57,956 nucleotides of DNA from Bacteroidota bacterium (GCA_023437305.1 JAEZGN010000003.1:1-57956), one strand, 5' to 3'; counted from the stretch's first letter, positions 1-10,310 are shown. Made by a program: numbers and translations. Notes: generated by a model not told the origin, from the letters alone.

Positions 1-1099
1 AGTATCCAAAACCATTAATCATTGTTATATAGCCCGCATCAACTGTAGAGGTTAGTCGCTTAACGCCATCAACTCCTTGCCCTTTTATTTCTACACCATC
101 AAGAATCCATTCTACCGGAACCTTTAAACTTACTAAGGCTGTACTTCCAAAATAATCTTCTTTTTTGGTAGCATCGCTGGCAAACTCAGCCGGAGTTATA
201 CCTTCTGTGTTAAAGATGAAAAACGCTGGAGATATAGCACTTAGTGGCCACGCATTTCCTGCTCCATAAATAGATGCTAATAAGTAGTGGCTTGTTGGAA
301 TAACGGAAGCCGGAGAAGGGTAAGAAGTCGTATTGGTATATTGTCCCGAGATATCATATGTACAATAATATTCAGAGTTAGCTAAATTTACGGAATTGCT
401 ATAAGTCGCAGTATTATCAACTGCATTTTTTAACGCAATTACAATTTGCTTTCCTGATGCTATTTTTACCGGGTTCTTAAAATACCAGATAGCTGCTCCT
501 GCCGGAACCCATCCTTCAGCCTCATACGAAAGTTTTCCGTTTGAATAATATTTATTAGCAGAAGTAAAATTGTAAGGAATGGTTGTACCTAACGCTGTAT
601 TTTCTAAGCTCAAATCAATACTTGAGTTATTATACAAAACAACGTAAGCATCATTCTGAAACTTTCCAGATCCATCATTCTTTTGACATCCTCCAACATA
701 TAATTCTTTAATAACTATTTGCCCTGTCTTAGATGCACTCAATTTTAGCTCAACCGGAGTGGCACTAACCCAATTATTCCCAATGGTAAGATTCGATTGT
801 CCATTCAAAACATAAGAGCTTCCACCAACGGCTCTATTATCAGTCGCTGTTACTTGATAGATACCTGTAGAAACTTTAAAAGATGCCTCCCCCGAAGCGT
901 TTGTAGTAGCGGTATATGCTGCAGTCGTTGTTGTATTAAGCAATGTAACGATAACATTATCAGATGAAGTATAATCATCTGGATAAACTAGTTTAACGGT
1001 CACATCATAAGTTTGGTATTTATCATCGTCACTGTCGCTACAAGAAGTTCCAATTGTAAGAACTACTATTAGGAAGAAAAATAATTTTTGTAAATTCAT
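1..1099 (-). CDS. DUF4876-type lipoprotein, C-terminus cut by window edge
   Basis: Reading the minus strand from the ATG at 1097-1099 gives 366 residues with no stop before the window edge, so the C-terminus is missing. The N-terminus is a lipoprotein signal ending in a lipobox-like TIGTSC, followed by an acidic SDSDDD stretch. Residues of about 30-115 look like a carboxypeptidase-regulatory/Ig-like domain (KVSTGIYQVTATDN); the rest has the style of DUF4876 proteins (IVIKELYVGGCQ, VVLYNNSS, WYFKNP). The start lies 52 bases beyond the stop of the upstream TonB receptor, so the two are probably co-transcribed. DUF4876 proteins are commonly found beside TonB receptors of this type; their ligand is not known to me. 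The family call comes from recalled motifs, not a search. Confidence 0.7.
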   Translation of the reverse strand, partial: MNLQKLFFFLIVVLTIGTSCSDSDDDKYQTYDVTVKLVYPDDYTSSDNVIVTLLNTTTTAAYTATTNASGEASFKVSTGIYQVTATDNRAVGGSSYVLNGQSNLTIGNNWVSATPVELKLSASKTGQIVIKELYVGGCQKNDGSGKFQNDAYVVLYNNSSIDLSLENTALGTTIPYNFTSANKYYSNGKLSYEAEGWVPAGAAIWYFKNPVKIASGKQIVIALKNAVDNTATYSNSVNLANSEYYCTYDISGQYTNTTSYPSPASVIPTSHYLLASIYGAGNAWPLSAISPAFFIFNTEGITPAEFASDATKKEDYFGSTALVSLKVPVEWILDGVEIKGQGVDGVKRLTSTVDAGYITMINGFGY

Positions 1100-1151
1100 A
1101 AGTTACTTTTTATATGTTTATATTTATTTTACAAGTTGCTCAATTATCGTT

Positions 1152-4118
1152 TTACAATTTCACACGTAGAGTTAGTCCGTAATAAAATTCAGGTAAATAG
1201 CTTGAGCCGGATAAAGAATATTCACTGTTGCTTTGTTTATTCTTAACCTTTGCAACATTATTAAAAAAATTATTTGCCAGAAATGATATTGAAACATGAT
1301 CACCTAACTCTTTCGTTACATTCAGATTCGCCGAAAAATATGCGGATATATCCGTGGGTTTGAAATAGTAATTGACATTTGACCGAACCACCATTTTTGC
1401 TAGCTCGTTGAATAAAGCGGTATCATTGTCTTTAGCCCATAAGAACTTTTCTTTAAATGGAATTTTTGTGTTCATATCATCCAAACTCACATAGTACAAA
1501 GGATAAACAGCTACAAAGTGCTCTCCTTTATAGATATTAGCATCTGAATTTGAAGGGGTGTAATCATTTCTATCGTCTATTACAAAACCTCGTGTGCCTC
1601 TAGATGATTCACTCAACATCTGCTTATAATCATATAAGCAACTTTCTAATCGAAGAGACACTATGAGTCGTATTGCAGGTATATGAGTGCTTATCGAAAG
1701 ATTATTTGTTATTTTTTTTGAGAGGCTACCATTAGCAACATCATTCGTACCTTCATACAGTCCTATGTATTTATAAGGATTTCCATCAGCCATATTTTGA
1801 GAAAGGCTAGGAGAATATGATATCAATTTCGTTTTTAGCCCCTTATAATAGTTATAAGATCCATCTACTTGGAATGAAGTGTGAATAGAGGGGATTTTGC
1901 CGAAATTAATTACCCATTCTAGCCCTCTTTTCGAAAAATCAGATTCATTATAATAGTAATTATTAGTCTTAAATGTATTCCTTTCTTTATAAGCCAACTG
2001 TTCGCTAGACAAATTCCCGGTCAAATCTGAAACAGTAACTATCCCGGTAGTCTTATCTATTGCGTATGCACGATTTGCTTCAGGAATTAAATTATTTTCT
2101 AGAGCTGTCTGATCTGTAAATTTATAAGAATACGGAGTGTATAGCGTAGCATCGGCATAAGGATTTATTGTCTTACTATTATAAGCGAGCAACGAAATAT
2201 CCACCTGCCCAATACGAGCGTTGAATTCTAATTCTATTAAACGACTTCTTTGCCATTTAAGATTCGGGTTGTAAATAGTTGTACTTGGCATCGTATTGTA
2301 TGCGTAATACGTTATGTTGTCTGCTGTTGTACCCGGGGTAAACACTAATCTATCCTGATAGGTAGGGGTTGGATTTAATATATATGAGGAAGGAAGTTTT
2401 ACAGCATCACCAAATCCTGTACGCAAACTCATTAGAGAAAGAGTGTTTTCGGGACGATTCCAAAATATATATTTTGCACTAACCCGAGGTGACAAACTAT
2501 TAATTGTTCCGTATTCGGATTTACTTATATATGTTAAATCACTTCGAAGACCAACTGAAGCCTTTAATGAAGTTTCTCTTGGTAAAAGAAGAGTTATCTC
2601 ATTTTCAGAAAAAAGAGCCAGATTATTTACTGCAGACTGCTCGCTATATTTATATTCTCTCCATGTGGGAGCATAACGCATATCGGTATAATATATTCCC
2701 TTGCCTAGATTCGTGGTCCGATTAAAATCTGTTCCAAGCATAAAGCGATTGGTCACATCTCCGAATTTTCGTGCCCAATTTGCTTTCATCTTTATCGTAA
2801 GCATAAGTGGTTTACTGTCTTCTCTTCTTTTTGTATACCAATATCCTGGAGTGATTAATATAATCTCGGCATTCGGATTGATGTCATATAAAGAACCGAT
2901 AAAATAACCGGATTCTGAGGTATGAATAGCGGCCGTTGAAGTATTACTGTCCTTGTTTTCTTTCTTCTCAGTTTGTAGATCCGAATAATTAAGAGTTCCC
3001 GAAAACTCTAATTTAGTAATCCACGATTTGTTAAGTAACCAATCTAGCTTCATGTTCAACCGAAGTGCATTATCCCTTTCTTTAGTATAAGTATCTACAA
3101 AAGCGTCCGGGTCACCCTCCGAATTATAGCCTCCAATATTCCCTGTAAAACCTAAAGAAAAATTCAAAGGATTATTCCGGTATGGATTAAATGTCTTGGA
3201 ATAAATCAGAGATAGATTGTTCCTTACATAGGTCGTATAAGGTGAAGCTATATCAGAGTTGGATTTTGTATGCTCAAAACTCGTATTAAGTACACCCCAC
3301 TTCTTTCCTAGGAGGAAGCCTTTATCGAAAGCAATAGATTTTGTATTTGGCTTGGTACTCAATTCTATATTTAATGGCGATTTGCCTTTCTTCGAATTTA
3401 TACGTATCATCCCATTCGATAAGTCGCCATGCTCGACAGAAGGAACTCCGGTTATAATTTCAACAGACTCAATATTATTTGAAGCGATATTGCGGGTATC
3501 AGCCCCCTCTACTTCTTTTATAAATTGACTATTGTTGGATATTCGTACGCCATCTACTTCTACAACTGTTCCAAAAGAAGATAAACCAAGTTCGCTGCCT
3601 CCGTTAGATCGGAGATTAAAGCGGTCGGCACCAGCACGGCTAATGGCTAAATTTGTTTTCTTACTAGTTTGCCCTCCGGGTAAAAGAGCTGCTATTTCTG
3701 TGATATTCAATACCTGTATCTGATCCAATGCCGCTCGTTCTATAGTATAGGCTGTTGTAAGATCCTCCACTTTCTTTTCGGCTGTAACAACTACCTCATT
3801 TAATAGTAAGTTATCTTCTGCCAAATAAAAAAGCAGGTCGTTTTTATTCTTATCAACTTGTATCTTGAATGCTTTTCTCTCATACCCCAAAATAGAAATA
3901 TTCAGTTCGAAGAAGCCCGCTGGAATATTTTTAATAGTGAATTTCCCTTCAATGTCGGAAGTAACGGCTAAGCCAAGATCAGAAATAGAGATTGTGGCAT
4001 ACTCTATTGGAGTCTGATGTTTCTTGTCTAAAAGCTTTCCCGATATCGTGTAAAACTGGCAATATGCAGATTCAATAATGCATATAAATAAAAAGCAGAG
4101 TAATAAACTCTTTTTCAT
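1152..4118 (-). CDS. TonB-dependent outer-membrane receptor (non-SusC type)
   Basis: 988 residues. A Sec signal peptide covers about 1-20. A carboxypeptidase-D regulatory-like beta-sandwich follows at about 24-110 (TISGKLLDKKHQTPIEYATI), then the NEVVVTAEKK stretch that leads into the plug domain (about 115-245, with VVEVDGVRISN and VEIITGVPSVEHGDLSNGMI). The remainder is a 22-strand-type barrel ending YGLTLRVKL. It lacks the GYGxxxKxxxTGS signature of SusC proteins and is not paired with a SusD, so it is a general TonB receptor. Its partner is the DUF4876-like lipoprotein just downstream. A good promoter sits immediately upstream at 4143-4173. The substrate cannot be told from the sequence; nothing ties it to xylan apart from position. 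Confidence 0.88.
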   Translation of the reverse strand: MKKSLLLCFLFICIIESAYCQFYTISGKLLDKKHQTPIEYATISISDLGLAVTSDIEGKFTIKNIPAGFFELNISILGYERKAFKIQVDKNKNDLLFYLAEDNLLLNEVVVTAEKKVEDLTTAYTIERAALDQIQVLNITEIAALLPGGQTSKKTNLAISRAGADRFNLRSNGGSELGLSSFGTVVEVDGVRISNNSQFIKEVEGADTRNIASNNIESVEIITGVPSVEHGDLSNGMIRINSKKGKSPLNIELSTKPNTKSIAFDKGFLLGKKWGVLNTSFEHTKSNSDIASPYTTYVRNNLSLIYSKTFNPYRNNPLNFSLGFTGNIGGYNSEGDPDAFVDTYTKERDNALRLNMKLDWLLNKSWITKLEFSGTLNYSDLQTEKKENKDSNTSTAAIHTSESGYFIGSLYDINPNAEIILITPGYWYTKRREDSKPLMLTIKMKANWARKFGDVTNRFMLGTDFNRTTNLGKGIYYTDMRYAPTWREYKYSEQSAVNNLALFSENEITLLLPRETSLKASVGLRSDLTYISKSEYGTINSLSPRVSAKYIFWNRPENTLSLMSLRTGFGDAVKLPSSYILNPTPTYQDRLVFTPGTTADNITYYAYNTMPSTTIYNPNLKWQRSRLIELEFNARIGQVDISLLAYNSKTINPYADATLYTPYSYKFTDQTALENNLIPEANRAYAIDKTTGIVTVSDLTGNLSSEQLAYKERNTFKTNNYYYNESDFSKRGLEWVINFGKIPSIHTSFQVDGSYNYYKGLKTKLISYSPSLSQNMADGNPYKYIGLYEGTNDVANGSLSKKITNNLSISTHIPAIRLIVSLRLESCLYDYKQMLSESSRGTRGFVIDDRNDYTPSNSDANIYKGEHFVAVYPLYYVSLDDMNTKIPFKEKFLWAKDNDTALFNELAKMVVRSNVNYYFKPTDISAYFSANLNVTKELGDHVSISFLANNFFNNVAKVKNKQSNSEYSLSGSSYLPEFYYGLTLRVKL

Positions 4119-4142
4119 TAATTTTATAAAATGTTAGAGATA

Positions 4143-4173
4143 CAAATGTAGTTGTTGAAAAAAAAATCTTCAA
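4143..4173 (-). promoter_or_regulatory. Bacteroidota-type promoter of the TonB receptor
   Basis: On the minus strand a perfect -7 box TACATTTG lies at 4150-4143, and a TTG at 4173-4171 serves as the -33 element, with a 20-base spacer. This matches the Bacteroidota consensus (TTTG at -33, TAnnTTTG at -7). Transcription would begin near 4136, giving a leader of about 18 bases before the ATG at 4118. Confidence 0.6.
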
Positions 4174-4347
4174 TCGCATATTCTTGGTATTTTAGCACCA
4201 ATAAATAACATATTTTAGGTATGTATACCCTGTTTTTATAAAATAATAATTATGATTTGAAGAAAGAAGATATCAAACTAAAGATAGAGTGTAACTAATT
4301 AAAATATTCTAAGAAATAAATGTATGTCCAATATTTTTTACAAAATA

Positions 4348-4385
4348 AAGTGCCCCGAATCTCATATATGAGATTCGGGGCACTT
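4348..4385 (-). terminator. Perfect 38-bp palindromic terminator after susD
   Basis: The two 19-base arms (4348-4366 and 4367-4385) are exact reverse complements with a GC-rich core (GTGCCCCGAATCTC). On the minus strand the stem is followed by TTTATTTTG, a T-rich tail, so it fits intrinsic termination of the SusCD transcript, 150 bases past the susD stop. It also shields the TonB promoter downstream. The rest of 4119-4536 holds no gene that I can recognise. Confidence 0.8.
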
Positions 4386-4536
4386 CCAAAGTATGCGTTG
4401 TTTGAGAAAGAATTATATTTTACTTTTGATCTTAGTTGTTAGATATTATATTGGATAAATTTATAGTTACTAGCCAACTAATATTCTTTATAAACAAAAT
4501 TACCATTTTTCTTATAAGAACATGCTTCTTGTTTGT

Positions 4537-6612
4537 TTAATATCCGTAGTTCTGTCCATTTGGATCCTGCGGATTTACTCGATCTAAATGCTTTTGAGGT
4601 ATAGGTCTAAATCGATGGAACGGCTTAACATTCGGTGCTGCAAAAGAATTACGTTCTTTGAGCATTTTGACAAAGAAATCAGCTCCATTTCTTACTAAAT
4701 ATTCAAAACGATGTAATTCACCTTCTGTCTCTTTACCATTTTCGTCAAGGAAGAATACTAATCTTGCATCATCGGTCATAGCACTGATAAAGCTTGCAGT
4801 AACTTTCATTTCATCTACTGTCGATTTTTTTCTGTCGGCGTAGTTACCTCCATCATATTTCCAATAATGTGAATATTTGCTTTCTCCTTCTTTCCATGCA
4901 GCGCGTTCGCGAACAATATTTAGAGCTGCGGCCGAATTTGCATAATCACCTTTCATAGCCAAAGCTTCAGCTAATAAGATATATGTTTCTCCTAAGCGGT
5001 AGCAGAAATAATCTCTAAACCCTGCTTGGTCGTTGGTTGATGCTCGACGACTATCCAAATATTTTATTAGGGTAGGGAAGGTATTTGTTATTCCGTCTCT
5101 GATACCTCTGTTGCCAATCTCAGTTTTTGTGATGGATTGCATCGGTATATACCAGTAAGGTTCCATAGAACGAGCTAAAGCAAGCTTCTCAGAACGAGTT
5201 CCACTCTGAAAGCGTTTATCCAGATTCTCTACAGAAAATACGATCGCTGTATCGCCTACCGCATAACGAGGTGCCCCTTCAGTCTTACCTATCGATGTAG
5301 GATCAAAGGTTCCTGCGGCATTCGAGAAAGATTTCCAGTTCACATCAGCCGAAGGTGTTTGGTTGGCATAGTATACCCATACATGGGATTTATAAAGACG
5401 AGAGTCTATCAGTTTACCTTGTTTAGAACTTGCATAATATTGTGGCCCGTAGAGTCCGTTATCAGCATATAAGAAAGGTGTCGGAGAAGTACGTCTCCAT
5501 CCGCGCCCTGTAATTAAATCACGCCCTATTCCCATACTGGTACCTCTACTTACACTTTCTGTTCCTTTTCCATTTTCAGTAACCATAGGCATACCATCGG
5601 CCTGTGTAGTAAACATCATATGTAGCCAGTTACCTCCATCATTGACTTTGTCTGGAGTCTGGTTGTTATAAAAGTGGTTAGTTGAGAACTGTATGCTAAA
5701 AAGAATCTCAGGACCTGCATAATCACCCGGAGTAGGACCTCCTGTCTTAGGGTTAAATCTCCATAAGTCAGCATAGTCGGGGCTAAGAGTATGATTACTA
5801 CCACTTCCTGCACCTGTACCGAAATTACAAACTGCACTTGCATATTTTATCGCCAAATCTAAATCGTCTGCAGTTGCTCCACGATCTTCATTCATTTTAG
5901 GGTCAGACTGATTTTGTGTATATTTCTGACAGTAACGGAACATATGTGACTTAGTTAGTAAATGTCCTGCAGCACCTTTACCCACACGACCATAATCACC
6001 GGTTACTTTTCCTTGCGCATCAGCCCACGGAAGTAAATTCCATGCTTCTGTAGCATCATTTATAATTTGTGCCCAAATTTCTTTTTGAGGCGAACGTACA
6101 AAATTGAGCTTTGGTGCATCAACCGGCTCTAGTACTAACGGACAATCACCGTAGTGTATAGCCAGCACGTAGTAATAATATGCTCTAAGGAATAATAGCT
6201 CACCTTTTCTTATACTCTTGATATCAGCTGCCATAGTTGTATTTGATTCTATGTATTTTAACCCAAGGTTAGCTCTAGCTACTCCATTGTAACAATCTGT
6301 CCAAAAGGCAGAGAATGTCTCATTCGAAGGATTCATTGCCGATGTATATAAAGCAAAATCAGTACCTCCGTCTCCTCCTATTGTGTACATATCTGTACCT
6401 ATCTCCTGAAAGATTATTCCTGATGGAGTATTCGATGTTGAAAACATTCCCCTTCCGTTTTGGTAAGCTGATACAACCAACGCATTAAGCCCTTCGTTGG
6501 AATTGTAGTAGGTATAATTCGTGTTATATCCTTTTTCTTCCAAAAAATCTGAGCAGGATGCCATAATACATCCAAATATTCCAATTGTAATTATATATTT
6601 TAAGGATTTCAT
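4537..6612 (-). CDS. susD-like: SusD/RagB-family starch-binding-like lipoprotein
   Basis: 691 residues, longer than the usual 500-600 of the family. The signal peptide ends in the lipobox MASC, so Cys20 would be lipidated and the protein anchored at the outer-membrane surface. The SusD TPR-like fold is visible in GELLFLRAYYYYVLAIHYGD (about 125-145) and in the C-terminal LGETYILLAEALAMKGDYA and ALNIVRERA motifs. It would deliver captured oligosaccharide to the SusC pore encoded 19 bases upstream in the same operon. The link to xylan is inferred from the shared promoter module (10311-10418) and the neighbours. The extra length comes from the middle of the protein, where the ligand site usually lies. 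Confidence 0.92.
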   Translation of the reverse strand: MKSLKYIITIGIFGCIMASCSDFLEEKGYNTNYTYYNSNEGLNALVVSAYQNGRGMFSTSNTPSGIIFQEIGTDMYTIGGDGGTDFALYTSAMNPSNETFSAFWTDCYNGVARANLGLKYIESNTTMAADIKSIRKGELLFLRAYYYYVLAIHYGDCPLVLEPVDAPKLNFVRSPQKEIWAQIINDATEAWNLLPWADAQGKVTGDYGRVGKGAAGHLLTKSHMFRYCQKYTQNQSDPKMNEDRGATADDLDLAIKYASAVCNFGTGAGSGSNHTLSPDYADLWRFNPKTGGPTPGDYAGPEILFSIQFSTNHFYNNQTPDKVNDGGNWLHMMFTTQADGMPMVTENGKGTESVSRGTSMGIGRDLITGRGWRRTSPTPFLYADNGLYGPQYYASSKQGKLIDSRLYKSHVWVYYANQTPSADVNWKSFSNAAGTFDPTSIGKTEGAPRYAVGDTAIVFSVENLDKRFQSGTRSEKLALARSMEPYWYIPMQSITKTEIGNRGIRDGITNTFPTLIKYLDSRRASTNDQAGFRDYFCYRLGETYILLAEALAMKGDYANSAAALNIVRERAAWKEGESKYSHYWKYDGGNYADRKKSTVDEMKVTASFISAMTDDARLVFFLDENGKETEGELHRFEYLVRNGADFFVKMLKERNSFAAPNVKPFHRFRPIPQKHLDRVNPQDPNGQNYGY

Positions 6613-6631
6613 GTTTCTTATTATTTAATTG

Positions 6632-9600
6632 TTAAAATGTTAAATTTACGCCAAACATATAATTTCTCAGGGTTGTAGGCTCATTATAGGATTCGTGTTT
6701 GCGAGCATAGTCTCTTGTTGCCTTAACCGAGCCTTCAGGGTCGTTATTTGGGTAACTAGTAAAAGTGAAGGGATTTTGCAATTGTGCGTAGAATCTAGCT
6801 TTTTCAACACCCACAATTCTTGTAAGACTAGCCGGTAAAGTATATCCTAACGTAATATCTGATATTCGCACGAAATCGCCCTTGTTATACCAGTATGCTT
6901 CTCTATGCGGCTGGTCAGCATCTCCTTTTGTCGGTTTTCTGAATCGACTTTGTGTGTTTTCGGGCGTCCAATAGTTTACAACCCGTGTATTCATACGACC
7001 ATCGTGCCCTACTCCCGGATCGCTATAAATTGTATGTCCAAACATTCCATACATAAATATATAAAGGTCGAAATTCTTATAATAGAAATTATTCCCCATA
7101 CCAAGATTCCATTTTGGCATTTTCTGTCCGCGGAAATCACGGTCTTTTTCATCGATTTTGTAGTTTCCATCCAGATCGACAAAACGTAAATCACCGGGTT
7201 TGTAAGAATGGCCGTTTGCATTAAATTTTGCCATTTCTTCCATATCCTCTTTTGAGTATCCCCAAACGTTTTTAGTATTTACATAATCGTAATATGTATC
7301 AACGGGGTGTCCTACGAACCACATATTGGCTACATCTTTTTCTAGACCGGATGCTAATTTCACAATTTTTTCTTTATTCATCGAAAACTGTAAAGAAGTA
7401 TTCCATTTGAAGTCTTTTGTTTCAAAGTTTACAGTGGAGATAGCTACTTCAATCCCTTGATTTTCTGTTTCTCCAATGTTTGAAAGAATTTGACCAAATC
7501 CCGATACTTCAGGTAATGCACGGAACATTAACAGATCTTTTGTCCTTTGCTTATAAACATCAACAGAACCTGAGATACGCCCTCTTAATATTCCAAAGTC
7601 AACACCGAGGTTGTATTGTCCTGTAGTCTCCCATGTTAATAGAGGATTAGATAGTGAATTAGGTGCATAACCTATTGCGCCGATCTCTCCCCATGTGTAG
7701 CGGCTACTAGAGATCTGTCCTATAGTTTGGTATGGATTAACAGCAGAGTTTCCTGTCTTTCCATAACCTAAACGTAGCTTTAAGTTAGAAACTACAGGTA
7801 TGTTATTCTTTATAAATGCCTCATCGGAAATACGCCAAGCAAAGGATGCAGATGGGAATGCGACCCATTTATGTCCTTCAGCCAGACGAGAAGAACCATC
7901 ACTACGGATAGATGCTGTTAACATATAGCGATTATCTTTGAAACCATAGATAGCACGCCCCATCCATGACATCATTGACCATTGTGTGTAACCACTTGTA
8001 GCAGATTGGGTCGTTGCTGTTCCTAGATTATAGTACCATTGAGACTCAATTGGTAGGCCCACACCGCTTGCAATGACAGGCTCATCGATTGATTTCTCAA
8101 CAGATTGTACTCCTGTTAAATTAAGGCTATGTTGTCCAAACGTTTTGTTATAGCTGAGTATGTTCTCAAAGGTCCAACTTCTTTTAAACTCCAGATTTTG
8201 ATTGGCTCTGGCATGACCAAACCCTTGTTGTGTAGAGGCAGAAGCGTAAAAAGCCTGCTCTTGTCCACTATAATAATTTGTTCCGAAATTAGCTCGGTAT
8301 GACAATCCATTGTCTAATGTTACTTGAGCATATAGGGTTGCATCAATCTGGTTTCTTTTGGTTTTCCCTTGATTTCCGGTAAAGTCATAGAAAGGGTTCC
8401 ATAACATACCTTCTCCTGTTGGATGTGGAACTAAACCTAAAGCAGGATCTCCATTTTTAGTAACATCACCTCCATTACCGTAATCACCACTACCACCCGG
8501 AGTATAATAAGGTGTTCCTAATGGGTTCCAGTTTCCTCCAACTCCAGTACCATTAAAATATTCCCAATAAGCGAAGTTTGTAGTGGCTCCCATATTTATA
8601 TGTTTACCAAGTTTTTGGTCTACGTTCATACGTAAAGTATATCTTGTTCGGAAGGAGCGTGGGGTAATTCCCTGATTATCCATAAAGGAACCGGATAGAA
8701 AGACTTTGGTATCTTTACTTCCGCCACGTATACTTATATTATGATTTTGAGATATTGCCTCATCTCTGTAGCCTGCCATTTGCCAATTAAATCCGCGAAG
8801 CATAGATGGATTATATGTACCACTTTCCCATGCTTTGCGTACAGACTCAAGTACATATCCGGATTGATCACGCGTAATATATTCCATTTTTTGATCATAT
8901 TCCCAATTCGGAGTCATGGACGGGTATGCCGAGGTAGGATCTAAGGTATATCCTCCTTGTCCGTCATAGATATATTTGCGATCGGCTTCTCGTAAATATT
9001 CTATATACTCCGCCGCATTTCGCACTTTCCTCATATTATCTATTTTACCAATAGTGACATAACCACTATATTCTACATTAACTTTTCCTTCTTCCCCCTT
9101 TTTGGTTGTCACAAGTATAACTCCATTTGCTCCACGAGAGCCATATATTGCTGTTGCAGATGCATCTTTTAAAACTTCGATCGAAGCAACATCCGATGGG
9201 TTGATTACACTTACACCGCTGGCAGATGGTATTCCATCAATGACAAATAATGGGTCATTGGTAGCTTCAATTGAGCGATTGCCTCGTATACGAATCATGG
9301 GGTCGGCATTTAGATCAGCTCCCGCAACCATCATACCTGCTACTTTTCCACGGAGTGCCTCTTGGATTGTTGTTGGTGCTGTTGCAATTAGATCTTCGGC
9401 CTTCACTTGTGAAATAGAGCCTGTTAGGTCTCGTTTCTTTTGCACACCATAGCCAATAACCACTACTTCATCTAATCTCTTATTATCTTCCTTTAAGATG
9501 ATTTGGATATTATTTTTATTTGAAACATCGATCTGCTGGGGTTCCATTCCAATGTATGAAATTATAAGAACTTGTTCTCCTGAGATTAGCTCAATATTAA

Positions 9601-9823
9601 ATTCTCCATCTGTATTGGTTACAGTGGCATTGGCTGTATTTTTTTGTACGACTGAAACACCAATCAGAGCTTCCTGTGTTTCATCTAACACTTTGCCATT
9701 TATTGTTCTACCTTTTTGTTGTGCTAAAGTAGGCAAACTATATAAAATACCTAATAGTAATATGACGAATAACGACTTGCTCTTGGATAGAGAAGTAGAT
9801 TTGTATAAAAATGTATTTTTCAT
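6632..9823 (-). CDS. susC-like: SusC/RagA-family TonB-dependent oligosaccharide transporter
   Basis: 1063 residues. A signal peptide (about 1-35, ending TLAQQ) is followed by the CarboxypepD_reg-like domain (ING KVLDETQEALIGVSV, about 38-115), the SusC hallmark LDEVVVIGYGVQKKRDLTGS, the plug domain (VFVIDGIPS is seen as FVIDGIPS; VASIEVLKDASATAIYGSRG) and a long beta-barrel ending MFGVNLTF. It forms the TonB-driven outer-membrane channel for oligosaccharides captured by the SusD partner 19 bases downstream. Expression appears to come from a promoter 490 bases upstream that carries the same operator as both enzyme operons, so the pair is the import port of this xylan locus. No second SusCD pair or surface glycan-binding protein is visible in the window. 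Confidence 0.95.
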   Translation of the reverse strand: MKNTFLYKSTSLSKSKSLFVILLLGILYSLPTLAQQKGRTINGKVLDETQEALIGVSVVQKNTANATVTNTDGEFNIELISGEQVLIISYIGMEPQQIDVSNKNNIQIILKEDNKRLDEVVVIGYGVQKKRDLTGSISQVKAEDLIATAPTTIQEALRGKVAGMMVAGADLNADPMIRIRGNRSIEATNDPLFVIDGIPSASGVSVINPSDVASIEVLKDASATAIYGSRGANGVILVTTKKGEEGKVNVEYSGYVTIGKIDNMRKVRNAAEYIEYLREADRKYIYDGQGGYTLDPTSAYPSMTPNWEYDQKMEYITRDQSGYVLESVRKAWESGTYNPSMLRGFNWQMAGYRDEAISQNHNISIRGGSKDTKVFLSGSFMDNQGITPRSFRTRYTLRMNVDQKLGKHINMGATTNFAYWEYFNGTGVGGNWNPLGTPYYTPGGSGDYGNGGDVTKNGDPALGLVPHPTGEGMLWNPFYDFTGNQGKTKRNQIDATLYAQVTLDNGLSYRANFGTNYYSGQEQAFYASASTQQGFGHARANQNLEFKRSWTFENILSYNKTFGQHSLNLTGVQSVEKSIDEPVIASGVGLPIESQWYYNLGTATTQSATSGYTQWSMMSWMGRAIYGFKDNRYMLTASIRSDGSSRLAEGHKWVAFPSASFAWRISDEAFIKNNIPVVSNLKLRLGYGKTGNSAVNPYQTIGQISSSRYTWGEIGAIGYAPNSLSNPLLTWETTGQYNLGVDFGILRGRISGSVDVYKQRTKDLLMFRALPEVSGFGQILSNIGETENQGIEVAISTVNFETKDFKWNTSLQFSMNKEKIVKLASGLEKDVANMWFVGHPVDTYYDYVNTKNVWGYSKEDMEEMAKFNANGHSYKPGDLRFVDLDGNYKIDEKDRDFRGQKMPKWNLGMGNNFYYKNFDLYIFMYGMFGHTIYSDPGVGHDGRMNTRVVNYWTPENTQSRFRKPTKGDADQPHREAYWYNKGDFVRISDITLGYTLPASLTRIVGVEKARFYAQLQNPFTFTSYPNNDPEGSVKATRDYARKHESYNEPTTLRNYMFGVNLTF

Positions 9824-10304
9824 TATAACAATTTTAAGTATTAAAAATTTAATTGTTTTATAAGCAATACCCTCCTTATAAGAAGATTGGTTTTATGTTC
9901 TTTTTCATTAGATGTTATTTCATAAATATATAATTTAATTGTTGTGTATTTTTCATCATTCACTGTTTTTATTCCACAAAAAATCTAAGAATCTAATAGA
10001 ATTACTACATAGATTTAGGTTGTTCAATTAAAAGAAATTTTATCTGGATACTATAAATTATCTCAATAGCAGATTTTTGCTATTATATTTTAAGGTTAAA
10101 TATTAAAGAAGTTCAATTGTAATAGATTTAATGTTTTGTAGCCTTTTCGCAATATAAAATATTTACATTTTTGTTTTCATAAAAAAGAGAATTCTTCGGT
10201 CATAGTTAAATAAAGACTATACACCAATCGATGTGCCCCTCTGAACTTAGTTCAGATTCCATTACAGTATTCATGCAGTTATACCGGTATTTATGCAAAA
10301 ATAC
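9824..10304 (-). other. Long untranslated leader of susC
   Basis: If transcription starts about 7 bases after the -7 box at 10311-10318, the susC mRNA carries roughly 480 bases before its ATG. The stretch is very AT-rich and has no ORF of note on either strand. It contains one small perfect inverted repeat, CTGAAC-TTA-GTTCAG (10241-10255). I recognise no riboswitch. The length could host a small RNA or antisense control, but that is inference only. Confidence 0.4.
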
Positions 10305-10310
10305 GTTAAA

